A stretch of 64,000 nucleotides of DNA from Terasakiella brassicae (GCF_014641495.1 NZ_BMHV01000005.1:62794-126793), one strand, 5' to 3'. Shown: positions 9,165 to 17,481, numbered from the stretch's first letter. The notes: generated from the letters alone by a model not told the origin. Made by a program: numbers and translations.

Positions 9165-11011
9165 GGAAACTTCTCAGTCTTTGCATCACACTGCTAACCC
9201 TTTTTATTTTCGTTGTCGGTGCACGGGCTGAAACGCATGTTACGTTAAGCGTTCAAGTTGATCTGGGAAAACGTTTATTAAATGTACAAGGCCACGCCAA
9301 TAAGGCCGTACAACTGCCGGACGGGACGCGCCCTAAAGCCAACGAAACCTTTTCTTATGACTGGATATTCCCTACAGATCATACGCCTGAAGATTGGCGC
9401 GGTGGGGCCTTTATCAGGGGAACGGACATTTACCTTCCGAGCAAATGGTATCCCCAAACAGATGATTTTTTGACATTTGATGTCTCTGTCACCTCGCCCG
9501 TCACCACCATTTTACCCGGCAAAATCAGTGACGAAAAAATCACAATGGATCAATATAGTGCCCGCTTTCAAATGGAACAGCCCAGCGAAGGCATTCCTTT
9601 ATTTGCCGGACCCTATAAAATCAGCCAATTGCAACAAGGCCCCGTAACGCTGCGCACTTATTTCTATGAGGGAATGGAAAACCTCAGCCAACCCTATCTG
9701 CAACGCAGTGCAAAATACATCACACGCTTTCAAAACCAGATCGGCCCCTTCCCTTTTTCACAATTTCACATTATCGCCGCCCCTATATCCGCCGGATACG
9801 GCTTTTCCGGTTTGACCTATATGGGGCAACGCGTCTTGCATCTGCCTTTTATTATGGAAAGCTCGCTCGGCCATGAGATTTTGCATAATTACTGGGGTAA
9901 CGGTGTTTTCCCCGATTATGCCAACGGCAATTGGGCCGAGGGTTTAACCACATACATGGCAGATTATATGACGGCGGAACTGTCCAGCCCCACCAAAGCC
10001 CGTGATATGCGCCTCAGTTGGTTGCGCGATTATAATGCCCTGCCCCTTGATCAAGACAAACCCGTCACAACCTTTGTCTCCAAACACGGTGCGGCCTCAC
10101 AAGTTATTGGTTATCATAAAGTTGCCTTTATTTTTCATATGCTGCGACAGACCCTCGGTGATCGACAATTTTTTGCCGGCATTCGTCATTTCTGGATGAG
10201 TTTTGCCTTTAAGTCAGCAACTTGGACAGATATCCAGACCAGTTTCGAGACTGTTAGTCAGGCCGATCTCACCTCCTTTTTCCAGCAATGGACCCAATCT
10301 TCCGGTGCACCGCATTTCACCAGCCTGTCGGCACGCGCAAAACGTTTGGGGGAAGATGGCTGGGAAATTGATGCCACCATCTTGCAAACCAATCCGATCT
10401 TTAAAACCATTGTCCCCGTCAGCATCGGCACCGGGGATGATTTACTTCAAAACCATTTAATCGCAAATTCGCGTCTTTCTCATTCAAAAATAAAAGTCCC
10501 ACATCGACCAAATGCCATTAGCCTCGACCCGGATTTCCATATCTTGCGCCGACTGGGACCAAACGAGGCGCCGCCTATTTTACGCGATATTATGCTCAGT
10601 GATCAGGTCGAGGTTTCCCTGTTGGGCAAACTTGCGCAACATCCCACAGTCGCACAACAATTGATGAACCGACTCCTTGAAGGCACCTTTGAAATTTCAG
10701 ACAAACCCAGTCTGCAAAAAACGTTTATTCTCGTGGGGGAAGATCAAGACATCTCAGATACATTACAAGACCTGCGCCTTCCCCCCAATGATGAACCGGA
10801 CACACCGGACATAACCGCTCAAATCCGCGCTGCCAAACTGGCAAACGGTCTGCCCTACCTGATTATTGCGCTAAAACCGGGCACAGGGATCGATGCTCTC
10901 CTGCGTCCATTGCCGCATTACGGCAGATATTCAGACCTTCACTTTAACGGTTCTCGTGTGATCAAAAAATCAAGCGGACAAACCCAGCCAATAGCTGTTC
11001 CAATTCGTTGA
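9161..11011 (+). CDS. M1-like zinc metallopeptidase, secreted
   Basis: Exported protein of 616 residues with signal peptide ending near ARA (residue 23). The catalytic zinc site is HEILH at 238-242 with the third ligand Glu in NWAEGLTTY at 260. The spacing is HExxH-x17-E, one residue shorter than the x18 of standard M1 aminopeptidases, so it may be a divergent M1 or M61-like enzyme. The N-terminal 200 residues are beta-rich, as in M1 proteins. The C-terminal 250 residues show no recognised domain. It is translationally coupled to the ChaN-PDZ gene. Confidence 0.82.
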   Translation: MRKLLSLCITLLTLFIFVVGARAETHVTLSVQVDLGKRLLNVQGHANKAVQLPDGTRPKANETFSYDWIFPTDHTPEDWRGGAFIRGTDIYLPSKWYPQTDDFLTFDVSVTSPVTTILPGKISDEKITMDQYSARFQMEQPSEGIPLFAGPYKISQLQQGPVTLRTYFYEGMENLSQPYLQRSAKYITRFQNQIGPFPFSQFHIIAAPISAGYGFSGLTYMGQRVLHLPFIMESSLGHEILHNYWGNGVFPDYANGNWAEGLTTYMADYMTAELSSPTKARDMRLSWLRDYNALPLDQDKPVTTFVSKHGAASQVIGYHKVAFIFHMLRQTLGDRQFFAGIRHFWMSFAFKSATWTDIQTSFETVSQADLTSFFQQWTQSSGAPHFTSLSARAKRLGEDGWEIDATILQTNPIFKTIVPVSIGTGDDLLQNHLIANSRLSHSKIKVPHRPNAISLDPDFHILRRLGPNEAPPILRDIMLSDQVEVSLLGKLAQHPTVAQQLMNRLLEGTFEISDKPSLQKTFILVGEDQDISDTLQDLRLPPNDEPDTPDITAQIRAAKLANGLPYLIIALKPGTGIDALLRPLPHYGRYSDLHFNGSRVIKKSSGQTQPIAVPIR

Positions 11012-11080
11012 CATTTCAATCTTTTAGTGCCCTAATGCAGCGCATAAGAGGTGGCAATCTTATACATTGGAGTATTGACT

Positions 11081-11554
11081 ATGATGAAACGTTTTGCCTT
11101 GGCTGCCGCGATTGTTTTGGGGTTGAGCACGCCGTCATTTGCCGGTGACATTTCTGTTGAGAACGTCTGGGCACGTGCCTCAGCCGGTATGGCCCGTGCA
11201 GGTGCTGCATTCCTGACCATCAAAAATACCGGGGAAGCTGACAAACTGGTTTCTGCGAAAGCAAATATTTCCAAAAAAGTCGAACTACATACACATATCC
11301 ACGATAACGGCGTGATGAAAATGCGTCAGGTTGAAAGCGTTGCCGTCAACAACGGTATGACAATGTTACAACCGGGCGGCGATCACATCATGTTCATGGG
11401 TCTGAACGAAGGTTTGAAGGAAGGTACATCCTTCCCGCTGACACTGGTCTTTGAAAAAGCCGGTGAAATCAACGTTGAGGTCATGGTCAAAGCCGCTGGT
11501 GCTATGGGTGCGTCGAACGGCAACATGAAACACAATATGAAGAAAATGCAGTAA
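11081..11554 (+). CDS. Periplasmic copper chaperone PCu(A)C
   Basis: Secreted copper(I) carrier of 157 residues that helps metallate the CuA or CuB sites of cytochrome oxidase. Signal peptide: MMKRFALAAAIVLGLSTPSFA. The copper site is the family pattern H-x10-M-x21-H-x-M: ELHTHIHDNGVMKM and later GGDHIMFMGL. The His/Met-rich tail (NMKHNMKKM) is a common extra copper-binding element. The ATG at 11081 has GGAG eight bases upstream; the frame runs to 11051 without one. An intrinsic terminator follows. Confidence 0.95.
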   Translation: MMKRFALAAAIVLGLSTPSFAGDISVENVWARASAGMARAGAAFLTIKNTGEADKLVSAKANISKKVELHTHIHDNGVMKMRQVESVAVNNGMTMLQPGGDHIMFMGLNEGLKEGTSFPLTLVFEKAGEINVEVMVKAAGAMGASNGNMKHNMKKMQ

Positions 11555-11575
11555 GCACCTTTTTTATATGGTTTC

Positions 11576-11611
11576 AAAAAAAGGCACCTTCCACAAAAAG
11601 GTGCCTTTTTT
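11576..11611 (+). terminator. Intrinsic terminator after the PCu(A)C gene
   Basis: GGCACCTT (11583-11590) pairs with AAGGTGCC (11598-11605); the stem is extended by A and T runs and followed by six T, giving a bidirectional-looking rho-independent terminator. Confidence 0.9.
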
Positions 11612-11704
11612 ACCTGTAGAAATACAATTTTAATTAGAATATAAATTTATAAAACAGTTTAAATTAAAATTTGCACTTCTTCATTATGGCAGGCAGGCTT
11701 AAAA

Positions 11705-12400
11705 ATGACGCCCCAATCTCAAACACCCGATCCGTCTTTAAAAGAAGAAAATGAACATCTGAAACAAGCCTTGCTTAAAATTGAAGAAGCGCAGTTTCGT
11801 ATCTATACAGACCGCTTACAAGATGCCGTTCTCGCGAGATTTCAACGTCTCGCCTTACCCGTGACCTTGATCATTGTTGTGGCTGGTTTTCTCGGCTTCA
11901 ACAGTATTATGTCACAAGTTGAAAAATCGCTTATCAGTCCACAAGTCAATGAAATCATCGGAACCGAAGTTGCCAAAGAAGTCACTCACCAGACACAGGA
12001 ATATATCCGCGAACGTCTCCGCCAAGCAGAACTTGCCCTTGATATCAAAGATCAATCCGATGACATATCCAACACCAATCAAGCCATACACGATATGTAT
12101 TGGGTCATTGCCGGCACGTCTGCCGAGCTAAGCGATATTATAGCAGAGCGGGAAAACATCTTGCGCATTCTCTCAATTAAAGGAGTGAATGCACAGAAAG
12201 AATACCCAAACCTGCAATTAATCCATTGGAAACGGGACAACAATCCCGCAAAGACTCTAAGATATTCCCTCGCCCTTGGCCCCTTTAAAGACAAAGCGAA
12301 AGCCAATGCTGCCCAACATAGTGCAATCCACAATGGATTTAGGGCAGAGGCAAAGCCGCACTATATTCAAGCCGCAACACCCCTCAATTTTACCAATTAA
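11705..12400 (+). CDS. Membrane-anchored coiled-coil protein with SPOR-like C terminus
   Basis: Protein of 231 residues that I do not recognise as a named family. Residues about 10-45 are charged and predicted coiled coil (KEENEHLKQALLKIEEAQ), followed by one membrane helix near 52-70 (LPVTLIIVVAGFLGF). Then comes a long helical periplasmic segment with many Gln and Glu. The last 50 residues (YSLALGPFKDKAKANAAQHS) resemble a SPOR-type peptidoglycan-binding repeat, which is a weak call. It ends 10 bases from the convergent gmk stop. Confidence 0.65.
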   Translation: MTPQSQTPDPSLKEENEHLKQALLKIEEAQFRIYTDRLQDAVLARFQRLALPVTLIIVVAGFLGFNSIMSQVEKSLISPQVNEIIGTEVAKEVTHQTQEYIRERLRQAELALDIKDQSDDISNTNQAIHDMYWVIAGTSAELSDIIAERENILRILSIKGVNAQKEYPNLQLIHWKRDNNPAKTLRYSLALGPFKDKAKANAAQHSAIHNGFRAEAKPHYIQAATPLNFTN

Positions 12401-12410
12401 AAAAAGGTGG

Positions 12411-13046
12411 TCACAGGGTCGCTACAAAATCAGCCAGTCCCGTACGGCGAACCCGCTTTAAACGTTCAGCCTGTAAAATCGCCTGAACCTGTTGGGTGGC
12501 TTTATCCAGATCGTCATTCACCACCACATAATCGGCATCAACCCAATGGCTGGCTTCGCTTTCCGCTTCTGCCATGCGTTTGGCAATCGTATCCTCACTA
12601 TCCTGGGCCCGTGCCCGCAAACGATCTTCAAGTGATTGCTGACTTGGCGGCAGGATACAAATCCATACCAGATCATCCGGGGCATTGTTCTGGAGTTGTT
12701 CTGCCCCTTGCCAATCAATATCAAAGAAAACATCCTTACCCGCACTTAAGGCTTGTTCAACCGGTTCTTTCGGCGTTCCATAGAATCGACCAAAAACTTC
12801 CGCCCATTCCAGAAACTCCTGATTATTCACTTTTTCTTTAAAACGCCCCTCTTCCATAAAGAAATAATGCACCCCGTCTTCTTCACCGGGACGGGGGCTG
12901 CGGGTCGTGGCAGAAACGGAAACCGCAATGGACGGATCATCCTTCATAAGCGCTTGCGTGATCGTACTTTTCCCGCAACCACTTGGCGCTGTTAAAACCA
13001 ACATCAGCCCGCGACGTGCTATAGATTGATCTATAGAATGACTCAT
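12411..13046 (-). CDS. gmk: Guanylate kinase
   Basis: Phosphorylates GMP to GDP. From the ATG at 13046 (MSHSIDQS) it has 211 residues. P-loop APSGCGKST near 21-29, GMP-binding SATTRSPRPGEEDGVHYFF near 45-63, and VDADYVVVNDDLDKA near the C terminus are as expected. The frame continues to 13073, but there it enters the island junction and lacks an RBS. In many alphaproteobacteria gmk is next to yicC; here the integrated island starts 37 bases upstream of its start, so its native promoter or read-through from yicC may have been replaced. Confidence 0.96.
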   Translation of the reverse strand: MSHSIDQSIARRGLMLVLTAPSGCGKSTITQALMKDDPSIAVSVSATTRSPRPGEEDGVHYFFMEEGRFKEKVNNQEFLEWAEVFGRFYGTPKEPVEQALSAGKDVFFDIDWQGAEQLQNNAPDDLVWICILPPSQQSLEDRLRARAQDSEDTIAKRMAEAESEASHWVDADYVVVNDDLDKATQQVQAILQAERLKRVRRTGLADFVATL

Positions 13047-13082
13047 CTCTCGTTCCCTTTTTTCACACCACAAGACTATTCA

Positions 13083-13095
13083 ATATTCTGTACCT
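13083..13095. repeat. Left attachment-site repeat (att), distal to integrase
   Basis: ATATTCTGTACCT, identical to 23160-23172. On the minus strand the surrounding bases (GTACAGAATATTGAATAG) still encode VQNIE-stop, the displaced original end of yicC, 37 bases upstream of the gmk start. Confidence 0.9.
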
Positions 13096-13170
13096 TTTCA
13101 TAGGCTAAAATTTTTTAATTCAATAAAATCAAATAGTTAAATAGGTTAAACCTGTTTCAAAAGCCAAAAC

Positions 13171-13194
13171 AGTCACCATTTTTGTCACCACTTT
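13171..13194. promoter_or_regulatory. Left-end integrase arm-type sites
   Basis: AGTCACCA (13171-13178) and TTGTCACCACTTT (13182-13194). The second is identical over 13 bases to 23037-23049 at the other end. The 353-base gene-free stretch 13047-13398 otherwise holds only the att repeat and AT-rich sequence. Confidence 0.7.
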
Positions 13195-13398
13195 GAAAAA
13201 GCTAACAATTTTATTTAGCTGAGCTTTTCATTCGCTCTGGTTCAAAAGTGTAACCCCAACTTAATTCCAAGCAAACTCAGAATCCACCTGATTTTTCATC
13301 TCCCGTTTTTCTTGCTTTAAACCTCATCTGGATGGGGCGCGGTCTTAATTCCTGCATTGATATGATCGAAATAGGAAGACAAGGATCAGAGAGAACCA

Positions 13399-13590
13399 AT
13401 GAAAAAAATTATGCGAACAACTGATGTTTTAAAGATCGTGCAATTCTCACGCTCAACACTATGGCGTAAAGTTCAAAGTGGGGAATTTCCAGCACCTGTA
13501 GAGTTGGGCAGTAACTCCAGCGGTTATTTTGAACATGAAGTACTAGAATGGCTTAACTCTCGTCCGCGTAAGACTATCTCCCAAAAATAA
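13399..13590 (+). CDS. AlpA-family excisionase-like regulator
   Basis: Small DNA-binding protein of 63 residues with a MerR-like winged helix. It opens IMRTTDVLKIVQFSRSTLWR, then VQSGEFPAPVELGS and a terminal EVLEWLNSR, the standard AlpA layout. In P4-like elements AlpA activates the integrase or acts as an excision factor. It sits just inside the left end and reads inward, while the integrase is at the opposite end, so a trans role in excision is likely. A GAGAG precedes the ATG. Confidence 0.9.
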   Translation: MKKIMRTTDVLKIVQFSRSTLWRKVQSGEFPAPVELGSNSSGYFEHEVLEWLNSRPRKTISQK

Positions 13591-13668
13591 CGTCAAACGA
13601 CACATCTTTATGCTAAATTTTGGTGGGTTGCCCATCCTCAGGGCGGCAAACGACAAACACTGAACAGG

Positions 13669-13986
13669 TTAACCAGACAAGGCTCGGATTTGCTTCAATG
13701 CAATTGCCAAGCTGTTGTCGTCCAATTTCTGCATCTCAGCCACAAATTCAGCTTCCATTTTGCTGCGTTTAGGGGTGCTAAGCGCATTCCCTTGAAAAAA
13801 GCTCTGCACCGGGATGTCCAATGTTTGCGACAACTTGGACAGGGTCTCAATTGTGGGCAAGGTTTCGCCACGCTCAAGGTTAGAGATCGCCTGAACGCTC
13901 AACTCAATCTGCCCCGCCAATGCTTCTTGCGTCATGGCCTTGTTTTTACGTGCGGTGCGTATCAATGTGCCGATAAATTCTTTCAT
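13669..13986 (-). CDS. XRE-family helix-turn-helix repressor
   Basis: Cro/C1-type regulator of 105 residues from the ATG at 13986 (MKEFIGTL), which has AGGACAGGG upstream; the frame runs to 14028 without support. The HTH is MTQEALAGQIELSVQAISNL near residues 19-38, followed by ERGETLPTIETLSKLSQTL. The rest is a short helical tail. It is divergent from the lipoprotein gene at 14124, and the 137-base intergenic region probably holds its operator. Likely the island maintenance repressor, which is inference from position. Confidence 0.88.
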   Translation of the reverse strand: MKEFIGTLIRTARKNKAMTQEALAGQIELSVQAISNLERGETLPTIETLSKLSQTLDIPVQSFFQGNALSTPKRSKMEAEFVAEMQKLDDNSLAIALKQIRALSG

Positions 13987-14123
13987 TGCCCTGTCCTTGT
14001 ACGACGATAGGCAAAGCATCGACTCCACTTGAAGAAATGACCATCACATCAACATTAAATTGTTGAACATAACTTCATGTATAGTTTAAATAACTGACGG
14101 AAAATTCATAAGGAGGCGAGGTC

Positions 14124-15155
14124 ATGAGGGTTGGGGTGTTATTGGCGTTGATTGTGTTGACTGGATGCACGACCACGAAGCCAGAGAAATTTGAAATGCA
14201 GAGTTCAGCGGGAAATTCAGGCTTTGTTGAGATCGGTTTGAAAGAAAACAGTCGACTTGGAAAGGGCTATTTTGTCCTGCTTGAAAGCAACAGTGGGCGT
14301 TGGACGGCTTTATCAGCCCGACGAGAGGCACATAAGGTAAAATGGCAAAAGAAGGGACAAGAGGTTCTTTTTGTCAGTGAAAACTTTAAGTATGTTCAGC
14401 CTTATTTTGAAAAATTGACACATTTTAACTCAATGACCTTCAACTGTGATTATTTTTCAGATGATGACAAGGTTTATTCGCCCTGTTCCAGCCAATTCAC
14501 AGATACAAACCTGACAATGTCATTGGCAAAAAATGTAATTGCCATTCCTTTTTCTTGGGGAACTGCTGTCGGTTCTCATCAAGCTTTGGATAAAGAGAAA
14601 ATTTTAAAGGCCGTTGAAGAAGCAAATCTGTTTTCTTTTATAAACGATGAAATGCACAGACTTGAAAAAGTCAAAGATCAACAAGAGATTGAGTTGGCGA
14701 AAATCAAAAAAAGAAGAGATTATCGTCGCACATTTAATGAGGCCAAAACTTCAACTGATTATACAAATTTTATAAACCGCTATCAAAATTATGATCCTGA
14801 CTTGCTTGTGAATCAGGCGATACAATTACGTGATGTTGCCTTAACAAAAGAATTGGAAGCCGAGGCTAGACGGCAAGCAGAAGCTGCAGAGAAAGAACGC
14901 CAACGGAAACAACAGCGTCTAGAAGAACAAAAACGTATTGAGCGGATAAAAACCTTTGCTTCAACTTATCGAAAGTCATTCAAAGTTGGAGTGGAAACAA
15001 ATTGCGGTCCGATTGTCGCCCTGAATGGAGATATGGTTAAAATCTATGCACCAGTTCAGGGGTATGGGAATGAGCATTGGATTCATCGAGAAAAACTCTA
15101 TCACCCTGTCGTTGGTTGTCGCTTCCTAAACGGGCGTTATATCGCCCCGTTGTAG
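14124..15155 (+). CDS. Island lipoprotein with coiled coil and C-terminal SH3-like segment
   Basis: Protein of 343 residues with a strong RBS (AGGAGG) and a lipoprotein signal, MRVGVLLALIVLTGC, with Cys15 as the lipidation site. I do not recognise the family. Residues about 20-150 are mixed and contain a Cys pair (FNCDYF, YSPCSS). Residues 170-280 are strongly charged and helical with a KELEAEARRQAEAAEKERQR coiled coil. The last 60 residues (VGVETNCGPIVALNGDMVKI to HREKLYHPVVGCRF) look like a small beta barrel with a Cys pair. Envelope location is inferred. Confidence 0.75.
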   Translation: MRVGVLLALIVLTGCTTTKPEKFEMQSSAGNSGFVEIGLKENSRLGKGYFVLLESNSGRWTALSARREAHKVKWQKKGQEVLFVSENFKYVQPYFEKLTHFNSMTFNCDYFSDDDKVYSPCSSQFTDTNLTMSLAKNVIAIPFSWGTAVGSHQALDKEKILKAVEEANLFSFINDEMHRLEKVKDQQEIELAKIKKRRDYRRTFNEAKTSTDYTNFINRYQNYDPDLLVNQAIQLRDVALTKELEAEARRQAEAAEKERQRKQQRLEEQKRIERIKTFASTYRKSFKVGVETNCGPIVALNGDMVKIYAPVQGYGNEHWIHREKLYHPVVGCRFLNGRYIAPL

Positions 15156-15227
15156 GTTAAATATTTTCGTTATCCGTCCTATTCAGAAGTGTTCTGGAAC
15201 TAAAAGGAAATGTCATTTTTTGCGCTT

Positions 15228-15258
15228 TATGGGACCAGATACCCCATTCAGTCCCATA
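15228..15258. repeat. Hairpin with C-rich 15-base loop, copy 1
   Basis: TATGGGAC (15228-15235) pairs with GTCCCATA (15251-15258) around a 15-base loop containing CCCCATTC. The same stem and loop length recur at 15320-15350. It lies in the gene-free stretch 15156-15546. Confidence 0.75.
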
Positions 15259-15319
15259 AATTACGGGACTGTCCCTCCTCAATTTTTTGATTTTAAGGGG
15301 TTAAAGTTCATTTTTTCCT

Positions 15320-15453
15320 TATGGGACTGAGCCCCCCATTCGGTCCCATAAATAATATTAGGACCAGCAAGGGCTTTTTACGACAAACCCAGAGAGAGTG
15401 GGTGGGGTATTCAAAATAACCTCAGAATTCCAAAAGGAAGGACATGGGTGGGC
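15320..15453 (+). repeat. Structured non-coding element, copy A
   Basis: Begins with the hairpin TATGGGAC-15-GTCCCATA (15320-15350), then an AATAATATTA box, then the block AGAGAGAGTGGGTGGGGT (from about 15391), TTCAAAA, ATTCCAAAAGGAAG and an RBS-like AAGGAAGGAC before ATGGGTG. The same order of blocks, with about 70 percent identity by eye, occurs at 16257-16387. The ATG opens only a six-codon frame, so this could be the leader of a lost gene or a functional RNA. Confidence 0.7.
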
Positions 15454-15546
15454 TGTTTCTCTAGCTTGGGTGTTTAAAAATATTCACTCTGGCCTATTCA
15501 TATGACAGAGTAGGATAAATTTATTTGCTCTCGTAGGTAGGTCATT

Positions 15547-16020
15547 ATGTCGTTTCTGACAAAAGCGTTGTTTTCAGTATTATTTGCGTTGTTGGTTATT
15601 ACTGGGCCTGTTGCTGCGGCAAACGATGAACCATCGTCAGAACACAAAAAAACTGAGGCTGAAGTTCAAGCTGTTATCGATGCGTGTTGGGCCGTCTCTG
15701 AAGAACATAGAAATTCACCAAATGTCGACACCATGAATCAAGGGCACGAATTGTCGGCTAACTGTTTGCTGAAAAAGATATATAAAGTTGCTCGTCCGCT
15801 TTATGAGAACGATGATGATTTTTTGCAATACTATGCTGAGCCTTTAGAAAGAACCTACAGAGGGCTTGCCGATCTTTTATTTGGCCTTAACCAGCAAAAT
15901 AAATTTTGTCCGTCCAAATGTGGGACCATTGAAACGAATATTATCTATAATCAATTAGCGCTTTTTTATGCAGACATCTATCGTCAAAGTTATCTGAAAA
16001 ATAAAAGATATATTCATTAA
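15547..16020 (+). CDS. Secreted protein of unknown function
   Basis: 157 residues. The signal peptide is MSFLTKALFSVLFALLVITG with cleavage probably after PVAAA near residue 25. The mature part is helical and acidic with four cysteines (DACWAV, ANCLLKK, KFCPSKCG), so a disulphide-stabilised periplasmic protein is likely. I recognise no family. GGTAGG lies upstream of the ATG, and a 10-bp stem-loop follows the stop. It stands alone between the two structured non-coding elements. Confidence 0.72.
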   Translation: MSFLTKALFSVLFALLVITGPVAAANDEPSSEHKKTEAEVQAVIDACWAVSEEHRNSPNVDTMNQGHELSANCLLKKIYKVARPLYENDDDFLQYYAEPLERTYRGLADLLFGLNQQNKFCPSKCGTIETNIIYNQLALFYADIYRQSYLKNKRYIH

Positions 16021-16036
16021 ATGGTGCTTCACAATT

Positions 16037-16066
16037 GGTTGGCATTCCTTGTATGAAATGCCAACC
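16037..16066 (+). terminator. Stem-loop after the secreted-protein gene
   Basis: GGTTGGCATT (16037-16046) pairs perfectly with AATGCCAACC (16057-16066). No T-run follows, so it may stabilise the 3' end rather than terminate alone. Nothing else is seen between 16067 and 16256. Confidence 0.5.
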
Positions 16067-16256
16067 TCAGAATGCAAATAGCCCTTCTTTCAAATCCGTT
16101 GCCAGTGCCATTTTCTCTTTCCTGCCGACAAAATTCAGGGAATTGCAGATCATATTTTAATGGCATGTAAAGCTAAAATTTACTGAGAATATTCCCCATA
16201 ATTCTCTGCTTTTGGAACGGCAGTTTTCAGCCATTTTGGACAAAGGTGCTCCCCTT

Positions 16257-16387
16257 ATTTGACAGAAACCCCCTTTCTGTCAAATAATTAATATTAAGAA
16301 AAAGGCCCTGTTTTTTGGTTTTCCAGAGAGAGTGGGTGGGGTCTTCAAAACAGTATCGGCATTCCAAAAGGAAGACATGGGTGAGCT
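16257..16387 (+). repeat. Structured non-coding element, copy B
   Basis: Starts with a perfect 12-bp stem, ATTTGACAGAAA (16257-16268) and TTTCTGTCAAAT (16274-16285), around a loop of five C. It continues with TTAATATTA, then CCAGAGAGAGTGGGTGGGGT, TTCAAAA, ATTCCAAAAGGAAG and ATGGGTGAGCT, in the same order as copy A. The stem sequence differs from copy A while its position and C-rich loop are kept, a sign of conserved structure. The ATG opens a 23-codon frame that runs antisense to the end of the next gene. Confidence 0.7.
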
Positions 16388-16389
16388 AT

Positions 16390-16623
16390 TTAATCTTCAT
16401 TCAAACTTCTATAAATTTCATTACTCAACAGACTTGCCGGACCTGTGATAATTCCGCTCAAACCGTTTACATAGTCTTGCTGATATTTTGCCGATGTTAG
16501 ATTTAAAGGATGATTTTTCTTTAGACGCAAACGACCATGGCAAATTTTGTTCAGGATGGACAAGACAATGCTGCCAATGATGAAAACAGCGATGATGAGC
16601 AGATATTCTTGAGCATGGGACAT
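16390..16623 (-). CDS. Small membrane protein, island operon gene 4
   Basis: 77 residues: one N-terminal membrane helix (about 6-25, YLLIIAVFIIGSIVLSIL), then a basic stretch KICHGRLRLKKNH that should stay in the cytoplasm, then a polar tail. There is a perfect AGGAGG six bases before the ATG at 16623. Last of four minus-strand genes that begin at 17358. Family unknown. Confidence 0.7.
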   Translation of the reverse strand: MSHAQEYLLIIAVFIIGSIVLSILNKICHGRLRLKKNHPLNLTSAKYQQDYVNGLSGIITGPASLLSNEIYRSLNED

Positions 16624-16632
16624 GAGAGCCTC

Positions 16633-16818
16633 CTATCGCAAATTGTTGACAAGATCGCCAATGATGTTCGCCACTGCGCCCGTAAGTACCAGTGACGTTG
16701 TCTGGATCAGACGATCAAAGAAGCATCGCCAAGCATCTGATGTCTGACTTGGACGATCGAGCGTGCTAGCAAGAATGACGAAAAACGCCAAAAACGATCC
16801 AAGGGTTGCGCTTGTCAT
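16633..16818 (-). CDS. Small membrane protein, island operon gene 3
   Basis: 61 residues with two hydrophobic stretches, LGSFLAFFVILAST near the N terminus and TTSLVLTGAVANIIGDLV near the C terminus, separated by a polar loop. Its ATG overlaps the stop of the preceding gene as ATGA, which argues strongly that it is real despite its size. Holin-like in size and layout, but nothing else supports that. Family unknown. Confidence 0.7.
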   Translation of the reverse strand: MTSATLGSFLAFFVILASTLDRPSQTSDAWRCFFDRLIQTTSLVLTGAVANIIGDLVNNLR

Positions 16819-17066
16819 ACCTGCTGTTCCACAGGGTGCTTAAAATCGCCAAAGCCCCCTCCAACCTCCTTAAAATGGCGATAATGAATACCGCTCGCAT
16901 AGATAATATCGTCAATTGTCACGGAGACAGGATCATCAGCCTCCAAATCAATCACACCAATGTAATCAAAGCGGGTGCCGTTGCGGCTTTCGACCCATTC
17001 ATAGATGAGGAAATCCTTGTACTGCCCGATCACAGGGCCATTGGCGACGATATCCCATTCACGCAT
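16815..17066 (-). CDS. Unknown small protein, island operon gene 2
   Basis: 83 residues from the ATG at 17066 (MREWDIVANGP), which has GAGG eight bases upstream and overlaps the preceding gene by eight bases. The composition is soluble and beta-rich, with aromatic and acidic residues (KDFLIYEWVESRNG, DYIGVIDLEADDP). I do not recognise a family. Coupled on both sides by overlaps. Confidence 0.72.
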   Translation of the reverse strand: MREWDIVANGPVIGQYKDFLIYEWVESRNGTRFDYIGVIDLEADDPVSVTIDDIIYASGIHYRHFKEVGGGFGDFKHPVEQQV

Positions 17067-17358
17067 GGCTCTCACCTCGCTGGCTGAGACGGTACATCAA
17101 ATCATGGAGTAACCGTTGAAACCAGTGATCCAGCGTCAATTCCAGACTGCTTTTCGGTGCGTAATCCATGACCTCTTTGATCCAAGTCTGGAGAGCATCC
17201 AAGTTGGACAGGTCATTCGGCGTCCCAATAAGCGATACCAAACTGCACCGATCATGGATGGGCAACATGGACTGAAGCTTCTTGGCAAGCTGTAAACGCG
17301 CATGATCCTCACACGTCTGCCGGATCAGCTCATAAAGCTGACGATCTTCACTATTCAT
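17059..17358 (-). CDS. Unknown helical protein, island operon gene 1
   Basis: 99 residues, all-alpha by composition (QLYELIRQTCEDHARLQLAK, LDHWFQRLLHDLMYRLSQRG). First gene of the four-gene minus-strand unit; GGGATAG precedes the ATG. A decayed second copy of its 5' region, 3' end and upstream sequence lies at 19004-19235, so the gene has been duplicated within the island. Two kinds of palindrome lie upstream at 17482-17565. Family unknown. Confidence 0.75.
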   Translation of the reverse strand: MNSEDRQLYELIRQTCEDHARLQLAKKLQSMLPIHDRCSLVSLIGTPNDLSNLDALQTWIKEVMDYAPKSSLELTLDHWFQRLLHDLMYRLSQRGESHA

Positions 17359-17481
17359 CTTTCTATCCCCAATGGTGGCCTAAAATCAGAACGAGTCATC
17401 CTGTTTGCGAAAACCGATTAAACGGATGGCGCATGAATAAAACTCTGTCTGAATGTGATGGAGTGACTATAGCAAAACAGC

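Noticed and set aside
13047-13398. A tRNA or ssrA attachment target at the island end
   Set aside because: No cloverleaf can be drawn; the shared 13 bases belong to the yicC coding sequence.
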